Of a stretch of DNA of 64,000 nucleotides, positions 1-8,113 are shown piece after piece. Source of the stretch: an uncultured Gemmataceae bacterium. GTDB lineage: Bacteria > Planctomycetota > Planctomycetia > Gemmatales > Gemmataceae. The notes beneath the pieces are model-generated. The model was not told where the DNA came from, did not search any database, and was given only the letters and a program-made list of their open reading frames with translations. The stretch lies in NCBI GenBank assembly GCA_937923405.1, contig CALDUY010000007.1:124001-188000 (forward strand). The letters are read 5' to 3'. Within the stretch, counting starts at the first letter, position 1. Every line of letters begins with the position of its first letter. The position numbers were made by a program, and so were the translations under genes.

Positions 1-2
1 CA

Positions 3-119
3 GGACGGACTTTTTTTGAGATCCGACAAATTCTGCGACTGTTGATCGGCAACGGTTCGCGCTGTCCTGAGGGCTTGGCTTGTACTTTGAGGGAGTTAGA
101 CGGTTATGCGCATCGCTGA
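3..119 (+). CDS. Possible 3' end of an upstream gene (partial)
   Basis: One forward frame is open from the window edge to a TGA at 117-119, overlapping the vertex-protein start by 14 bases. That would fit the tight packing of the operon downstream. The 38 visible codons match no family I recognise, and a stretch this short can be open by chance, so this is only a candidate. The expected upstream partners of such an operon would be BMC shell proteins, aldehyde dehydrogenase, phosphotransacylase or a kinase. Confidence 0.22.
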   Translation, partial: GRTFFEIRQILRLLIGNGSRCPEGLACTLRELDGYAHR

Positions 120-402
120 AATCATCGGAACAGTGACGCTCAGCCGTGTGCATCCCTCATTGGTGGGTGGCCGGTGGCTCATCGGCGTACCGTACAGTCT
201 GGAAGGGCTACAACGAAATGAATCGGACGGTGAAGATCTGATAATTTTTGACCATTTGGGAGCGGGAATAGGCAACAAAATCGGCTTCTCAGAAAGTGGA
301 GAAGCAGCAGCTCCATTCTATCCCGAAAAGAAACCAATCGATGCCTACTGCTCCGCGATCCTGGATCAAATTCAACTGAGTGAACGAGGAACCGCGAGAT
401 GA
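106..402 (+). CDS. BMC vertex protein, EutN/CcmL family (BMC-P)
   Basis: This 98-residue protein has the length and fold signature of the EutN/CcmL pentamers that cap the vertices of bacterial microcompartments. The N-terminus (MRIAEIIGTVTLSRVHPSL) is the usual first strand and loop of the family. The GAGIGNKIGFSESGEAA segment is the family's conserved G-x-G-x-x-V/I...G...A stretch near the pore, and a C-terminal acidic segment follows. A GGGAG ribosome site lies about 10 bases before the ATG. The stop overlaps the aldolase start as ATGA, so the shell protein and the cargo enzyme are translationally coupled. No BMC-H shell gene is in the window; it is expected upstream. Confidence 0.93.
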   Translation: MRIAEIIGTVTLSRVHPSLVGGRWLIGVPYSLEGLQRNESDGEDLIIFDHLGAGIGNKIGFSESGEAAAPFYPEKKPIDAYCSAILDQIQLSERGTAR

Positions 403-1262
403 ACGAATACAAGATAAAAGAACAAATCTGCGAAATTGGTCGGCGGCTCTATGCAAAAGGATTTGCGGCAGCGAATGATGGCAACATTACCTATCGGCTG
501 AATGACAAAGAAATTCTCTGCACGCCGACGATGGTGTCCAAGGGGTTCATGAAACCAGAGGACATCTGCAAAGTAGACTACAACGGTAAGCAGCTGGCCG
601 GCACTCGTAAGCGCACCAGTGAAGTGCTACTGCATCTTACAGTGTACAAACTCAATCCAGCCATTAATGCCGTGGTTCACTGCCATCCGCCGCACGCGAC
701 GGCGTTTGCCGTGGCTCATGAGCCGATCCCAAAATGCGTCCTCCCCGAAGTCGAGGTGTTCCTAGGCGAGGTGCCCATCTCGAAATATGAAACGCCTGGC
801 GATCAGCGGTTCGCGGATACGATCGCTCCGTTCGTAAAAGACTGCAACACGATTCTGCTCGCCAATCACGGCACAGTAACTTTTGGACCCGATTTGCAAA
901 ACGCCTACTTTAACACCGAGATTATTGACGCTTACTGTCACATATTAATACTGGCGAAACAACTGGGCCGAGTAAACTACTTCGATGAGCAGAAGACAAG
1001 AGAACTACTCGCCCTGAAGCGTCGTCTTGGCTACGATGATGTTCGCTTCCGCGATGACGACAGTGTCATTTGCGGCGAAAGCAGTTTCGATGAGTCGTAT
1101 TCTGACTTTGTGCCGAAGGCAAGGGCGTTTCAGCCAGCGTGTGCTCCGAGAACCGGCCCCTGTAGCTGGAATGGCTCCGAACGCGAACTCGATACCGAGG
1201 AGTTAGTGCAAACCATCACGGAGCGTGTGATGGAGGCGCTTGCCGGAGCGGGAGTTCGCTAG
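399..1262 (+). CDS. Class II aldolase (fuculose/rhamnulose-phosphate aldolase type) with BMC encapsulation tail
   Basis: This is a zinc-dependent class II aldolase/adducin-family enzyme, expected to cleave fuculose-1-P or rhamnulose-1-P to DHAP and lactaldehyde. Visible motifs are the phosphate-binding ANDGN segment near residues 25-29, VSKG near 46-49, the zinc ligands in HCHPPH (94-99) and the ANHG histidine at 157. The catalytic core ends near residue 220. A roughly 65-residue tail follows: a Pro/Ser-rich linker, then a short amphipathic helix (LDTEELVQTITERVMEAL, about 264-281). Linker plus terminal helix is the architecture of encapsulation peptides that target cargo to BMC shells, and a cargo role for this aldolase is known in planctomycete microcompartments. 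The ATG overlaps the vertex-protein stop. Exact sugar specificity cannot be read from the sequence. Confidence 0.92.
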   Translation: MNEYKIKEQICEIGRRLYAKGFAAANDGNITYRLNDKEILCTPTMVSKGFMKPEDICKVDYNGKQLAGTRKRTSEVLLHLTVYKLNPAINAVVHCHPPHATAFAVAHEPIPKCVLPEVEVFLGEVPISKYETPGDQRFADTIAPFVKDCNTILLANHGTVTFGPDLQNAYFNTEIIDAYCHILILAKQLGRVNYFDEQKTRELLALKRRLGYDDVRFRDDDSVICGESSFDESYSDFVPKARAFQPACAPRTGPCSWNGSERELDTEELVQTITERVMEALAGAGVR

Positions 1263-1292
1263 CCGAACGGCCCGTGGATCACGAGGCAAATG

Positions 1293-1871
1293 ATGTCGGA
1301 GCAACACACAATCAACGCGAGATGGATCTCCTCGATCGTCGTGCTAGCCCTACTGGTGGTGGTAAGCATCGCCAGCGCCTTCATCTACTGGACTGGTAAC
1401 TGGGAAGAGCATCGATGGGGATTGACCCTCACGCTACGGATCCTATGGGGGGTCTGGAGCGTGATCGCCCTGGTGACGATATTCACGCGGGTGACTATCT
1501 TTGGTTGGTCGTTCCGGCGCTATGTTCGTTGGGCCGAAAACAATATGCCTTCGTGGACACGGTTTCGACCAACCAAGGCTCCGTGGTCCAAATCCGGAGT
1601 TGTCAGTTTCTCTTTCACCTTAACGATGGTGCTTCTCTTCTGTGCCGCAGCAATTAGCACAGCCGTGATGTGGATCTTAACCGACGTCACAGGAGAATGG
1701 GTCTTCTGGCTGGTATTCAAAATTGTTTGGTCGTCGTGGTGGGTACTGACCATCGGAGTGGTACTGGCTCGTGTCGCTGTGTTTGGCGTGCAACGCCAGC
1801 GAGAACTTCGCCGGCAACAACAACCGGAGCATTCCCTGGCTGGTTCGCAACATGCGGAGAGTGATTCATGA
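1293..1871 (+). CDS. Four-TM membrane protein with internal duplication, inside the BMC operon
   Basis: I do not recognise a named family. The protein has four hydrophobic segments in two pairs: roughly residues 14-33 and 45-70, then 104-128 and 138-165. The two halves look duplicated. Each has a W/T-rich loop followed by an ILWGVWSVI or IVWSSWWVL segment and ends in TRVTIFG or ARVAVFG. The C-terminus is a basic/Gln-rich cytoplasmic tail. Two ATGs occur in tandem at 1290 and 1293; the second is better spaced from GAGG. The stop overlaps the dehydrogenase start as ATGA. Position and coupling tie it to the BMC operon, perhaps in transport or membrane anchoring of the organelle, but that role is inference. 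Confidence 0.8.
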   Translation: MSEQHTINARWISSIVVLALLVVVSIASAFIYWTGNWEEHRWGLTLTLRILWGVWSVIALVTIFTRVTIFGWSFRRYVRWAENNMPSWTRFRPTKAPWSKSGVVSFSFTLTMVLLFCAAAISTAVMWILTDVTGEWVFWLVFKIVWSSWWVLTIGVVLARVAVFGVQRQRELRRQQQPEHSLAGSQHAESDS

Positions 1872-2893
1872 AGGTAAGCATCATCGGTGGCGGCGGTCTT
1901 GTCGGTTCCTCGGCGGCTTACGCGCTGCAGTGCGGCGGCGTCGTTAGCCATGTTTGCCTGATCGATGCGAACGCGGACGCTGCCAAAGGACATGCCGTCG
2001 AGTTGCTCAATGCCTCTTGTTTGACCAGCGATGTTCGCGTCTCGGCAGGCAGTATGGAAGAGGTGGCAAACAGTAATGTCATCGTCATCACAGCGGGGCT
2101 ACGACGCAAGCCGGACGAGAGCCGACTTGACCTGATTAACCGTAATGTAGATCTCTTTTTGAGCTTACTCGATCAGGTCAAATCAGCGGGAGTGAAGGAC
2201 AATGCCTATTTGCTCGTCGTCAGCAATCCAGTAGACGTGCTGACCTATCTCGCGGTGCAGCGATCGGGGCTGCCGTGGCAACGTGTTTTAGGGTTGGGCA
2301 CTCAGTTAGATACCGCTCGTTTCCGCGGTTATTTAGGCAAAGCGTTGGGAGTTCCCGCTTCACAAGTTAATGCCATGCTTCTAGGCGAACACGGCGATAG
2401 CATGGTGCCTATTTGGTCTAGTGCAACGATCAATGGGCTTCCGCTGGAGCAGTGGCCTGGATTTACTCCAGCTATCGGCCAGCAAGCCTTTGAGGAAACT
2501 AAGACTGCTGGAGCGACGATCATCAAACTCAAAGGTGGGTCGAGCATGGCGGTGGGGCACTCGATCCGAGAAGTTGTCGAAACATTAGCACGAGATAGTC
2601 GACGGGTGCTTCCAGTCAGTACCTTGCAGCACGGACTATATGGAGTGCGAGACGTTTGCCTATCTGTGCCAACAGTCGTGGGATGTGGCGGTTGCCGTCA
2701 ACAGCTGGAGCTACCGTTGACTCCGAAAGAACAGCTTGGCATCCAACGATCGGCCCAGGTGTTGCGAGAAATCATCGATCAAGTCGAGGCACGCATCGGA
2801 AAATCGAAGGCTAGCCATCATGGTGTCTCAGCACCGACGGGGAACGCGGTTCGGCAACGAGTCATTCCTCGTTCCGCCTGGCAGCGTGGCTAA
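1868..2893 (+). CDS. Lactate/malate dehydrogenase family protein of the BMC operon
   Basis: An NAD-dependent 2-hydroxyacid dehydrogenase of the LDH/MDH superfamily. The nucleotide-binding GGGGLVGSS loop is at residues 7-15, SNPVDV at 119-124, the substrate-binding Asp/Arg pair in LDTARF near 148-152, and the catalytic histidine in GEHGD at 175. The mobile loop reads AGLRRKPDESR. Its residue at the position that separates lactate from malate enzymes is Arg80, as in malate dehydrogenases, while the ESR end resembles lactate enzymes. About 30 residues extend beyond the usual C-terminus, rich in basic and Ser residues. In the BMC context it may recycle NADH or act on lactate-like products. The ATGA overlap couples it to the membrane-protein gene before it. 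Confidence 0.9.
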   Translation: MKVSIIGGGGLVGSSAAYALQCGGVVSHVCLIDANADAAKGHAVELLNASCLTSDVRVSAGSMEEVANSNVIVITAGLRRKPDESRLDLINRNVDLFLSLLDQVKSAGVKDNAYLLVVSNPVDVLTYLAVQRSGLPWQRVLGLGTQLDTARFRGYLGKALGVPASQVNAMLLGEHGDSMVPIWSSATINGLPLEQWPGFTPAIGQQAFEETKTAGATIIKLKGGSSMAVGHSIREVVETLARDSRRVLPVSTLQHGLYGVRDVCLSVPTVVGCGGCRQQLELPLTPKEQLGIQRSAQVLREIIDQVEARIGKSKASHHGVSAPTGNAVRQRVIPRSAWQRG

Positions 2894-2923
2894 TCTCCAA
2901 GGGACGTAATCAGGACGGGAACA

Positions 2924-4138
2924 ATGACACAAAAATCGCTCGATGTGAAACTGGCCAAGATCCATGCCGATCCCCTGGGCTGCAAAGAATTTATCCTGGC
3001 CGACGCGAAAGATGCTGACATGGCCCTCTCGATCGGAGCGCCGGGGCGCTCTCCCGAGTCGCACTCCGGCGAATTACGCTATCGCACTTTGGCTGAATAC
3101 CGGGAGATGATTGAGCAAATCGTGGAACAACAGATGGTCGACATCATGCTCATGTCGGCTAGCACTAACGAAGTTCTGACGATCCACAAACGGCTGTTCG
3201 ATCACAGTCCAGTTACCCCAGCAGCACGCGCCAACGATACGACGGACATTCACATCATTCGCGGGAGTAAATATCCGACATCGCCCTCATTGCCGTTTCG
3301 CACTGCGACACTGGACCACATTCAATGCGGTCATCTTGACTGCACTCCCGAGGAACGGTCCCTTGGAGCCAACTTGGGACTTTACTCAATCACATTTAAT
3401 AATGATCCCGTTTTGGATCGGCTGGCGCTGGAAGAGTATAAACAATTTCGCCTCGAAGCCGAGCGAAAAGGCTTCCGCCATTTTCTGGAGATATTTGATC
3501 CTAATACTCCCTCTGTGGAACCAGACAAAATCCCCGACTTTATCAATGATGCCATTGTGCGAACGCTTGGCGGCGTGACTGCCAAGGGCCGACCGCTATT
3601 TCTCAAGATGGTCTATCACGGTCCCAAAGCGATGGAGGAACTAGTCGCTTACGATCCGCACTTGGTAGTTGGCATCCTTGGGGGAGGCGCAGGCACCACC
3701 TACGATGCGTTCAAACTACTCGCTGAGGCGAAAAAATATGGTGCCCGAGTCGCGTTATTTGGCCGCAAAATTAACAACGCGGAGAATCAGTTGGCATTTG
3801 TCCATTTCCTGCGCCTGATCGCTGACGATCAAATCAGCCCGGAGGAGGCGGTTCGCGCTTATCACGGGGTGCTGCAGCAGTTGGGCATTCCTCCTCAACG
3901 TTCTCTCGCGGACGACATGGTCTTACAGACTAATGTCATGAGCTATGGCGGCACAGGCAAAACGATTAGCGTTGCTCCCTCAGCGAACGGCCATCCCAAG
4001 AGAAAAGCCTGTTCTTGTTCGTGTGCCTGTGAATCCAAGGCATCGAAGTCCGTTGATTCGGAAGTCGATTTCTCACGGATGACCGCAGCTCAAAAAGTTG
4101 CCTACCACAAAGCTCGCTGGGATCGAATTCTCGGCTGA
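2924..4138 (+). CDS. BMC-operon conserved protein, TIM-barrel (DhnA/DeoC-like) aldolase candidate
   Basis: A 404-residue protein that I cannot assign to a characterised enzyme. The part around residues 200-330 (LFLKMVYHGPKAMEELV, GILGGGAGTTYDAF, AKKYGARVALFGRKIN) has the alternating strand/helix pattern and GGG...GAR...GR phosphate-loop style of class I aldolase-like TIM barrels. After residue 350 comes a low-complexity linker with a Cys cluster (ACSCSCACESK), then a short conserved-looking tail (DFSRMTAAQKVAYHKARWDRILG region) that could be a second targeting or docking helix. It is the last gene of the operon, 30 bases after the dehydrogenase, with an AGGACGGG ribosome site. It ends 3 bases before the convergent neighbour. 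Confidence 0.72.
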   Translation: MTQKSLDVKLAKIHADPLGCKEFILADAKDADMALSIGAPGRSPESHSGELRYRTLAEYREMIEQIVEQQMVDIMLMSASTNEVLTIHKRLFDHSPVTPAARANDTTDIHIIRGSKYPTSPSLPFRTATLDHIQCGHLDCTPEERSLGANLGLYSITFNNDPVLDRLALEEYKQFRLEAERKGFRHFLEIFDPNTPSVEPDKIPDFINDAIVRTLGGVTAKGRPLFLKMVYHGPKAMEELVAYDPHLVVGILGGGAGTTYDAFKLLAEAKKYGARVALFGRKINNAENQLAFVHFLRLIADDQISPEEAVRAYHGVLQQLGIPPQRSLADDMVLQTNVMSYGGTGKTISVAPSANGHPKRKACSCSCACESKASKSVDSEVDFSRMTAAQKVAYHKARWDRILG

Positions 4139-4141
4139 TGG

Positions 4142-5152
4142 TTAGTTCGTCGAGGTCGATAATTTTCTCCATTCTCGCTCCGCAATGCGTCCTTTGAGCG
4201 TGATGCGGTCGTCTTTGCGTTCGATCACGAATGATTTAATCAGTTGTTCGATGATGGCTCGTTTATTTGGATCGGGAAACAGCGTCGGTAGCAGTCCGTG
4301 TAAAGCGTCGAGTCCACTTCTGGCCTTTTTCTCCAAAATCGGTCCTAAATCACTAGATTTCCCCTGCACTTCGACAAGGAATTGCACCATTTCTCCACCA
4401 ATGATGCGTAGGGTGATGTAGTCTAACTGGGTGAAGGTCTCTCGCACCGCATCATCTGCGACTAGAGCCAAGCCCGGGTGGAGGCAATCTTCCAGCATGA
4501 CCCCTGTGGTCACGTCCCGTGTAGGTAGTTTTTTGATGACGCTTCCCAGTTCTTCGCTGACCCGAAGCCGATTCGAGCCTCGTGCTCGCAATGCTCGTTC
4601 GATCTGTTTCTTTCCTGATAGTGAAGTCATTAATGTACTATCGTCCAAAACAGCGACGTGAGCCTCATAAGGTGCCACAAGCCGACGAAACCGTGGCGGA
4701 ACTTTTTCCAGAGGCGGTACCAATTCCAGCAAAGCCTTTTCGTTTAAGGTGCGCGTGTAAACCGCAACGGGAGGGCTGCCCAGACGTTCAATAGTCAGTG
4801 CGTTAGAACTTTTTGCCACTCGCTGCATCTGCTGATCGAGGACAGTTCGATCCACTTTTCCCGTGACAAAAATGACTCCATTAATCGACCCCGCATAGGG
4901 CATGGCAATGACTACGCTAGAAACTTCTGTGAGTGGTAGCTTCGCTTCCTCGCCTAGTTCGGAGGCCAGATGGGTTCGATAGAGTTGTTGAAACAGTTCC
5001 AGTCCCGCGGTGCGCTCTACCTCTGCCAGGTTCGGAAACTGAATCGTGAGCAAGGCCTTAGTATCCGATGGAAGATATCTTAAATGTCCGCTATCCGCAA
5101 ACAGCGACACGCTCCAACCCAGCAGTACTAACGCACCAATTCGCAAGGACAT
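4142..5152 (-). CDS. Secreted protein of unknown function
   Basis: The protein begins with a classical Sec signal peptide (MSLRIGALVLLGWSVSLFA), followed by about 315 residues with no family I can name. The mature part opens with a YLPSDTKALLTIQFPNLAEV segment, an arrangement common in planctomycete exported proteins that start with a statement of a per-gene threshold fold; no catalytic motif is visible. A longer frame opens at 5206, but ATG 5152 has a GGGAG ribosome site 9 bases upstream and starts exactly at the signal peptide, so I prefer it. The gene converges on the BMC operon with only 3 bases between stops, leaving no room for a separate terminator. Confidence 0.75.
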   Translation of the reverse strand: MSLRIGALVLLGWSVSLFADSGHLRYLPSDTKALLTIQFPNLAEVERTAGLELFQQLYRTHLASELGEEAKLPLTEVSSVVIAMPYAGSINGVIFVTGKVDRTVLDQQMQRVAKSSNALTIERLGSPPVAVYTRTLNEKALLELVPPLEKVPPRFRRLVAPYEAHVAVLDDSTLMTSLSGKKQIERALRARGSNRLRVSEELGSVIKKLPTRDVTTGVMLEDCLHPGLALVADDAVRETFTQLDYITLRIIGGEMVQFLVEVQGKSSDLGPILEKKARSGLDALHGLLPTLFPDPNKRAIIEQLIKSFVIERKDDRITLKGRIAEREWRKLSTSTN

Positions 5153-5240
5153 CGAAAAAATCTCCCAAAAGTATATGAGCATGAGAGGTGAGCCTGCTTG
5201 CAGCATTCTAGTGGAGACTGTCGCCGAGAAAAGCAGGCCA

Positions 5241-6551
5241 TCAGACCAGCTCAGCTCGGCGGATCCGCGGAATCAACGGCAACATCAACAAAATGAGCAA
5301 AGCGCCAGCGAGATAGGGCAACATGTGAGTAGGGTGCAGTGAATAGAGAGTTAGTCCCAGGATCGGACCAACGATTCGCGCCAAAGCCGAGGCTGACTGA
5401 TTCACTCCCAACACTTCTCCTTGTCGTGAGGCTTCGGTGCGTCGAGAAATTAGCGCCTGTGCAGAAGGAGTGAGAAAAGCAAAGCCAACCACCGCTAAGG
5501 TCAAACTAACCAACTGGAGCGAAAGCAATATCGAGAATTCGGTACGGCCTTGCACTGCCAACCAAGTCACTCCGGCGAGCGACAGTACGCCCAGGCCCAT
5601 CAGGGTGATCCCCATCGCCATCAAGGTGGGTTCAGTAAACGACTTCGCCACTCTCTGATAGATAAAACCCTGAGTAAGTAATAACATGAAGCCAACGTAG
5701 GCAAAAACGAGGAAATTGTACTTCTCCCAGTTGCTTTTCAACCCTAGAGCATCCGCGTTCAGCTTGGCCAAGGTCACCTCGAAACTGGCGAATCCCAGCG
5801 TCGCCAGAAAGAAGGTCAACACGACCGGTGCAATCGCTGGCGTCGTCAAGGCATTGCGAATGGCTCGCAGATCGAGCCACTTTCGACCGGTGGTAGGCAT
5901 GCGAAAGTCGCGTGTTTCGGGCATTCGCAGATAACACAGGCCAAGCGCCAGCAGAGATAAAATGGCGGCGACAAACCCAATCGCGCCACGATGCGAGGGA
6001 AAAAAGTAGGCTCCCGCGAAACCGACCACTGGACCAATCGTGAAGCCGATGCCAAAGGCTGCTCCGATGATGGCCATGCCATGCTTGCGCTTTTCCGGCG
6101 GCGTACAGTCGGCAATAACCGCCTGAGCCGTGGAGATTGTCGCCCCAGCGATCCCAGCTCCGATGCGCGCGACAAACAGTAAAGTCAAAGCGAATCCTGC
6201 TAACTGTACGTTCGTGGCCGGTAGATCGGAAGCGATCCCAAACAAGGTGTAGAATACGACAGAACCTGCCAGCCCCAACAGCAGGATCGGACGCCGACCG
6301 TAGCGGTCGCTGACCCGTCCCCAGATAGGAGCAAAAACAAACTGCATCGCTGAGAAGGAAGCCATTAACAAACCGATAATCGCTCCCCCGAACGCTTTGT
6401 CTCCCTGAGTCGGAAAGACGACTTCAACATAAGTGGACGCAAAAAGAGGCAAAAGCGGCAGCACAATGCCGAACCCCAACAGGTCGATCACTACGACAAG
6501 AAACACGATCACTAAGGCAGAGCGAGAGGGGTAGTCGGCGGGTTCAGACAT
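5241..6551 (-). CDS. MFS efflux transporter, TetA-like DHA1 family
   Basis: A 436-residue, 12-TM major facilitator. The first helix carries DLLGFGIVLPLLPLFA, typical of the tetracycline-efflux-like branch. Motif A between TM2 and TM3 reads GRVSDRYGRRP, and the TM5 motif C region contains GAAFGIGFTIGPVVGF, the antiporter signature. A long cytoplasmic loop separates the halves around residues 205-230. These features support a proton-coupled drug or metabolite exporter. The substrate cannot be predicted, and resistance function should not be assumed, because this branch includes many housekeeping exporters. It is followed on the same strand by the unknown secreted protein after about 90 bases. 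Confidence 0.9.
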   Translation of the reverse strand: MSEPADYPSRSALVIVFLVVVIDLLGFGIVLPLLPLFASTYVEVVFPTQGDKAFGGAIIGLLMASFSAMQFVFAPIWGRVSDRYGRRPILLLGLAGSVVFYTLFGIASDLPATNVQLAGFALTLLFVARIGAGIAGATISTAQAVIADCTPPEKRKHGMAIIGAAFGIGFTIGPVVGFAGAYFFPSHRGAIGFVAAILSLLALGLCYLRMPETRDFRMPTTGRKWLDLRAIRNALTTPAIAPVVLTFFLATLGFASFEVTLAKLNADALGLKSNWEKYNFLVFAYVGFMLLLTQGFIYQRVAKSFTEPTLMAMGITLMGLGVLSLAGVTWLAVQGRTEFSILLSLQLVSLTLAVVGFAFLTPSAQALISRRTEASRQGEVLGVNQSASALARIVGPILGLTLYSLHPTHMLPYLAGALLILLMLPLIPRIRRAELV

Positions 6552-6647
6552 ACTTCATCCTGACGGCGAAACGGGCTGCTAGTAGTTTATAGAACTACAG
6601 AACGAGTCGGTGCCTGATAGCGTTGCATCTCAGCTACCAACTCGATC

Positions 6648-7253
6648 TCAGGCTCGGTCGATGCGATAACCAGTAGGCCAACTTGGGTAATCCTGACTGC
6701 TAACCCCGTTTCGTAAACTACCGATAAATTCGATGTTCAGGGCATCGACGAAAGTCACACGGACCAGACCGCGCTGGCCTTCAGCTAGTACGCCTGCATG
6801 CACCGCTGCTGCTGCTAGAGTCGAATCAGCGGTGTACACGTCGGTTCCCCAAACCACTCCGTCGCTTGAGCCAACGACATCAAACAACATCGTGGAACCG
6901 ACCTGCGGTTCGCGAACATATGCTAGACTGCCAGGATCTGGTAACGCCTGCAAAAGACTGGCACGAAGTGAGCGGATACGATCACGAATGGCCAGCGCTT
7001 CGTCGAGCCGTCCTTCGCGGGCATAGCGATCCTGAATCGGTCTCAGCGTTCGATAAAGCTCCAGTTGCCGTTGGCGCACGGCTTCCGTGGCACGAACCTC
7101 AAGCTCGGATGCCACCCGCTCAGCTCGGGCACGAATCTCGATTGCCTGTCGGTTTGCCTCGTTGCGTAGCTGTTGGATGTCTGCTTCCGCTTCTTCAATA
7201 GCTTCGCGTGCTTCACGAGGCAGTTCATCTAATGTTAGCAATTCCGGATCCAT
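6648..7253 (-). CDS. Coiled-coil plus LCCL-domain protein
   Basis: Residues 1-105 are charged, Ala/Glu/Arg-rich and free of Pro except at the start, predicting a long coiled coil (EAEADIQQLRNEANRQAIEI and onward). From about residue 120 the protein has an LCCL-type domain: VWGTDVYTADSTLAAAAVHAGVL, then GLVRVTF...IEFIGSLRNGVSSQDY. LCCL domains have unknown ligands and are found in eukaryotic and planctomycete proteins. No signal peptide is visible, so the protein is cytoplasmic unless exported otherwise. The ATG at 7253 is preceded on its strand by GAGGAGT. Its neighbours give no functional clue. Confidence 0.78.
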   Translation of the reverse strand: MDPELLTLDELPREAREAIEEAEADIQQLRNEANRQAIEIRARAERVASELEVRATEAVRQRQLELYRTLRPIQDRYAREGRLDEALAIRDRIRSLRASLLQALPDPGSLAYVREPQVGSTMLFDVVGSSDGVVWGTDVYTADSTLAAAAVHAGVLAEGQRGLVRVTFVDALNIEFIGSLRNGVSSQDYPSWPTGYRIDRA

Positions 7254-7363
7254 GCGAGGCTACTCCTCAATGCTCCTTGGAGATGGTTTTTGTACTTTGA
7301 TTCGCGTCGTGCTGTCTACTTCGAGAGTATCAACTGACAGTTATGAGTGAACGTACAATGAGG

Positions 7364-7954
7364 TTATTTCTTTTGGAGCGATTTCTTGATAAACGGGTTC
7401 GGCTTCAACTCAATCTTTTTCACCGACTGGAGGTACTCGACGAGTTCATTGGCTTTGTCCCCGGCGAGTTGAGCGTGAAAGTGCAAGTTAAACCCATGCG
7501 GCCCTCGGGCATCGATCAGTTTGGGTTGCAGGGTGAGAAACGCTTTGACCACGTCCGTCAGGCCGAGCATGGCGGCACAGAAAATGTCGATGCGGGCACC
7601 ATTCTCTAGCAGAAACTCGACAATGTCGCGTCGCCCCATGTGAGCCGCTCCGCCGAGTCCAGTCTCCCAATCACCCGCACCCCAATCGATCGCGGCGTTT
7701 ATCAACATCGGCTCACGGGCAAGCAATTTCTTCGTCATCGGTAGATCCGAATGAGCATAGATCACAAAGTCTTGAATGAGTTGTCGGTTGATTTGCGGTG
7801 CTTTCCAAGACGGTTTGAACTTCGGCGGATCATAATCGCGGGTAAACTCAGCTTCGACAGGACCACCAATGGGTTTGGGCTTGTCCTCTGCCGCAATTGC
7901 TAACGTGGCAGCAGTGATAGTGAACGTGCGACGAGTAATCGAGGCTTTCAACAT
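7364..7954 (-). CDS. Ankyrin-repeat protein with a twin-arginine-like leader
   Basis: Residues 1-22 (ITRRTFTITAATLAIAA) form a short RR-containing hydrophobic leader that could direct Tat or Sec export. Residues about 60-165 contain three ankyrin-like helical pairs: MTKKLLAREPMLINAAIDWGAGD; GGAAHMGRRDIVEFLLENGA; CAAMLGLTDVVKAFLTLQP. The last repeat ends in the typical DARGPHGFNLHFHAQ region. The C-terminus is Lys-rich. Ankyrin repeats bind proteins, and the partner is unknown. Confidence 0.82.
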   Translation of the reverse strand: MLKASITRRTFTITAATLAIAAEDKPKPIGGPVEAEFTRDYDPPKFKPSWKAPQINRQLIQDFVIYAHSDLPMTKKLLAREPMLINAAIDWGAGDWETGLGGAAHMGRRDIVEFLLENGARIDIFCAAMLGLTDVVKAFLTLQPKLIDARGPHGFNLHFHAQLAGDKANELVEYLQSVKKIELKPNPFIKKSLQKK

Positions 7955-8049
7955 ATAGTCTGCTCCTGAGTTGGTACCGCTGGGAAAAAAATTTCAAAAA
8001 AATGTCTCCGAGTCTGTCCGTTCACACAATCGCCGACGATAAAGCTATT

Positions 8050-8107
8050 GTCCCGCCGAGGAACCTGATTATGCTGATGGGCGACGGCATGATCGGCTCG
8101 GCGGGAC
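8050..8107. terminator. Perfect 11-bp inverted repeat next to a T-run
   Basis: The arms GTCCCGCCGAG (8050-8060) and CTCGGCGGGAC (8097-8107) are exactly complementary, with a 36-base spacer. A T-run (GCTTTTTT) follows on the plus strand. Both flanking genes are on the minus strand, where the trailing sequence is AATAGCTTTAT, a weaker U-tract. It lies just after the ABC permease stop, so it may end the ABC transcript. The long loop makes it an unusual terminator and the call uncertain. Confidence 0.45.
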
Positions 8108-8113
8108 GCTTTT

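Noticed and set aside
4142..5240. Plus-strand frames in the 4.1-5.2 kb region (several of 70-98 residues)
   Set aside because: They lie antisense to the secreted-protein gene, have Arg/Ser-rich composition, and no ribosome sites.
5241..6551. Calling the MFS transporter a tetracycline-resistance gene
   Set aside because: It only shows DHA1-family motifs; the branch contains many non-resistance exporters and no linked tetR-type repressor is adjacent.
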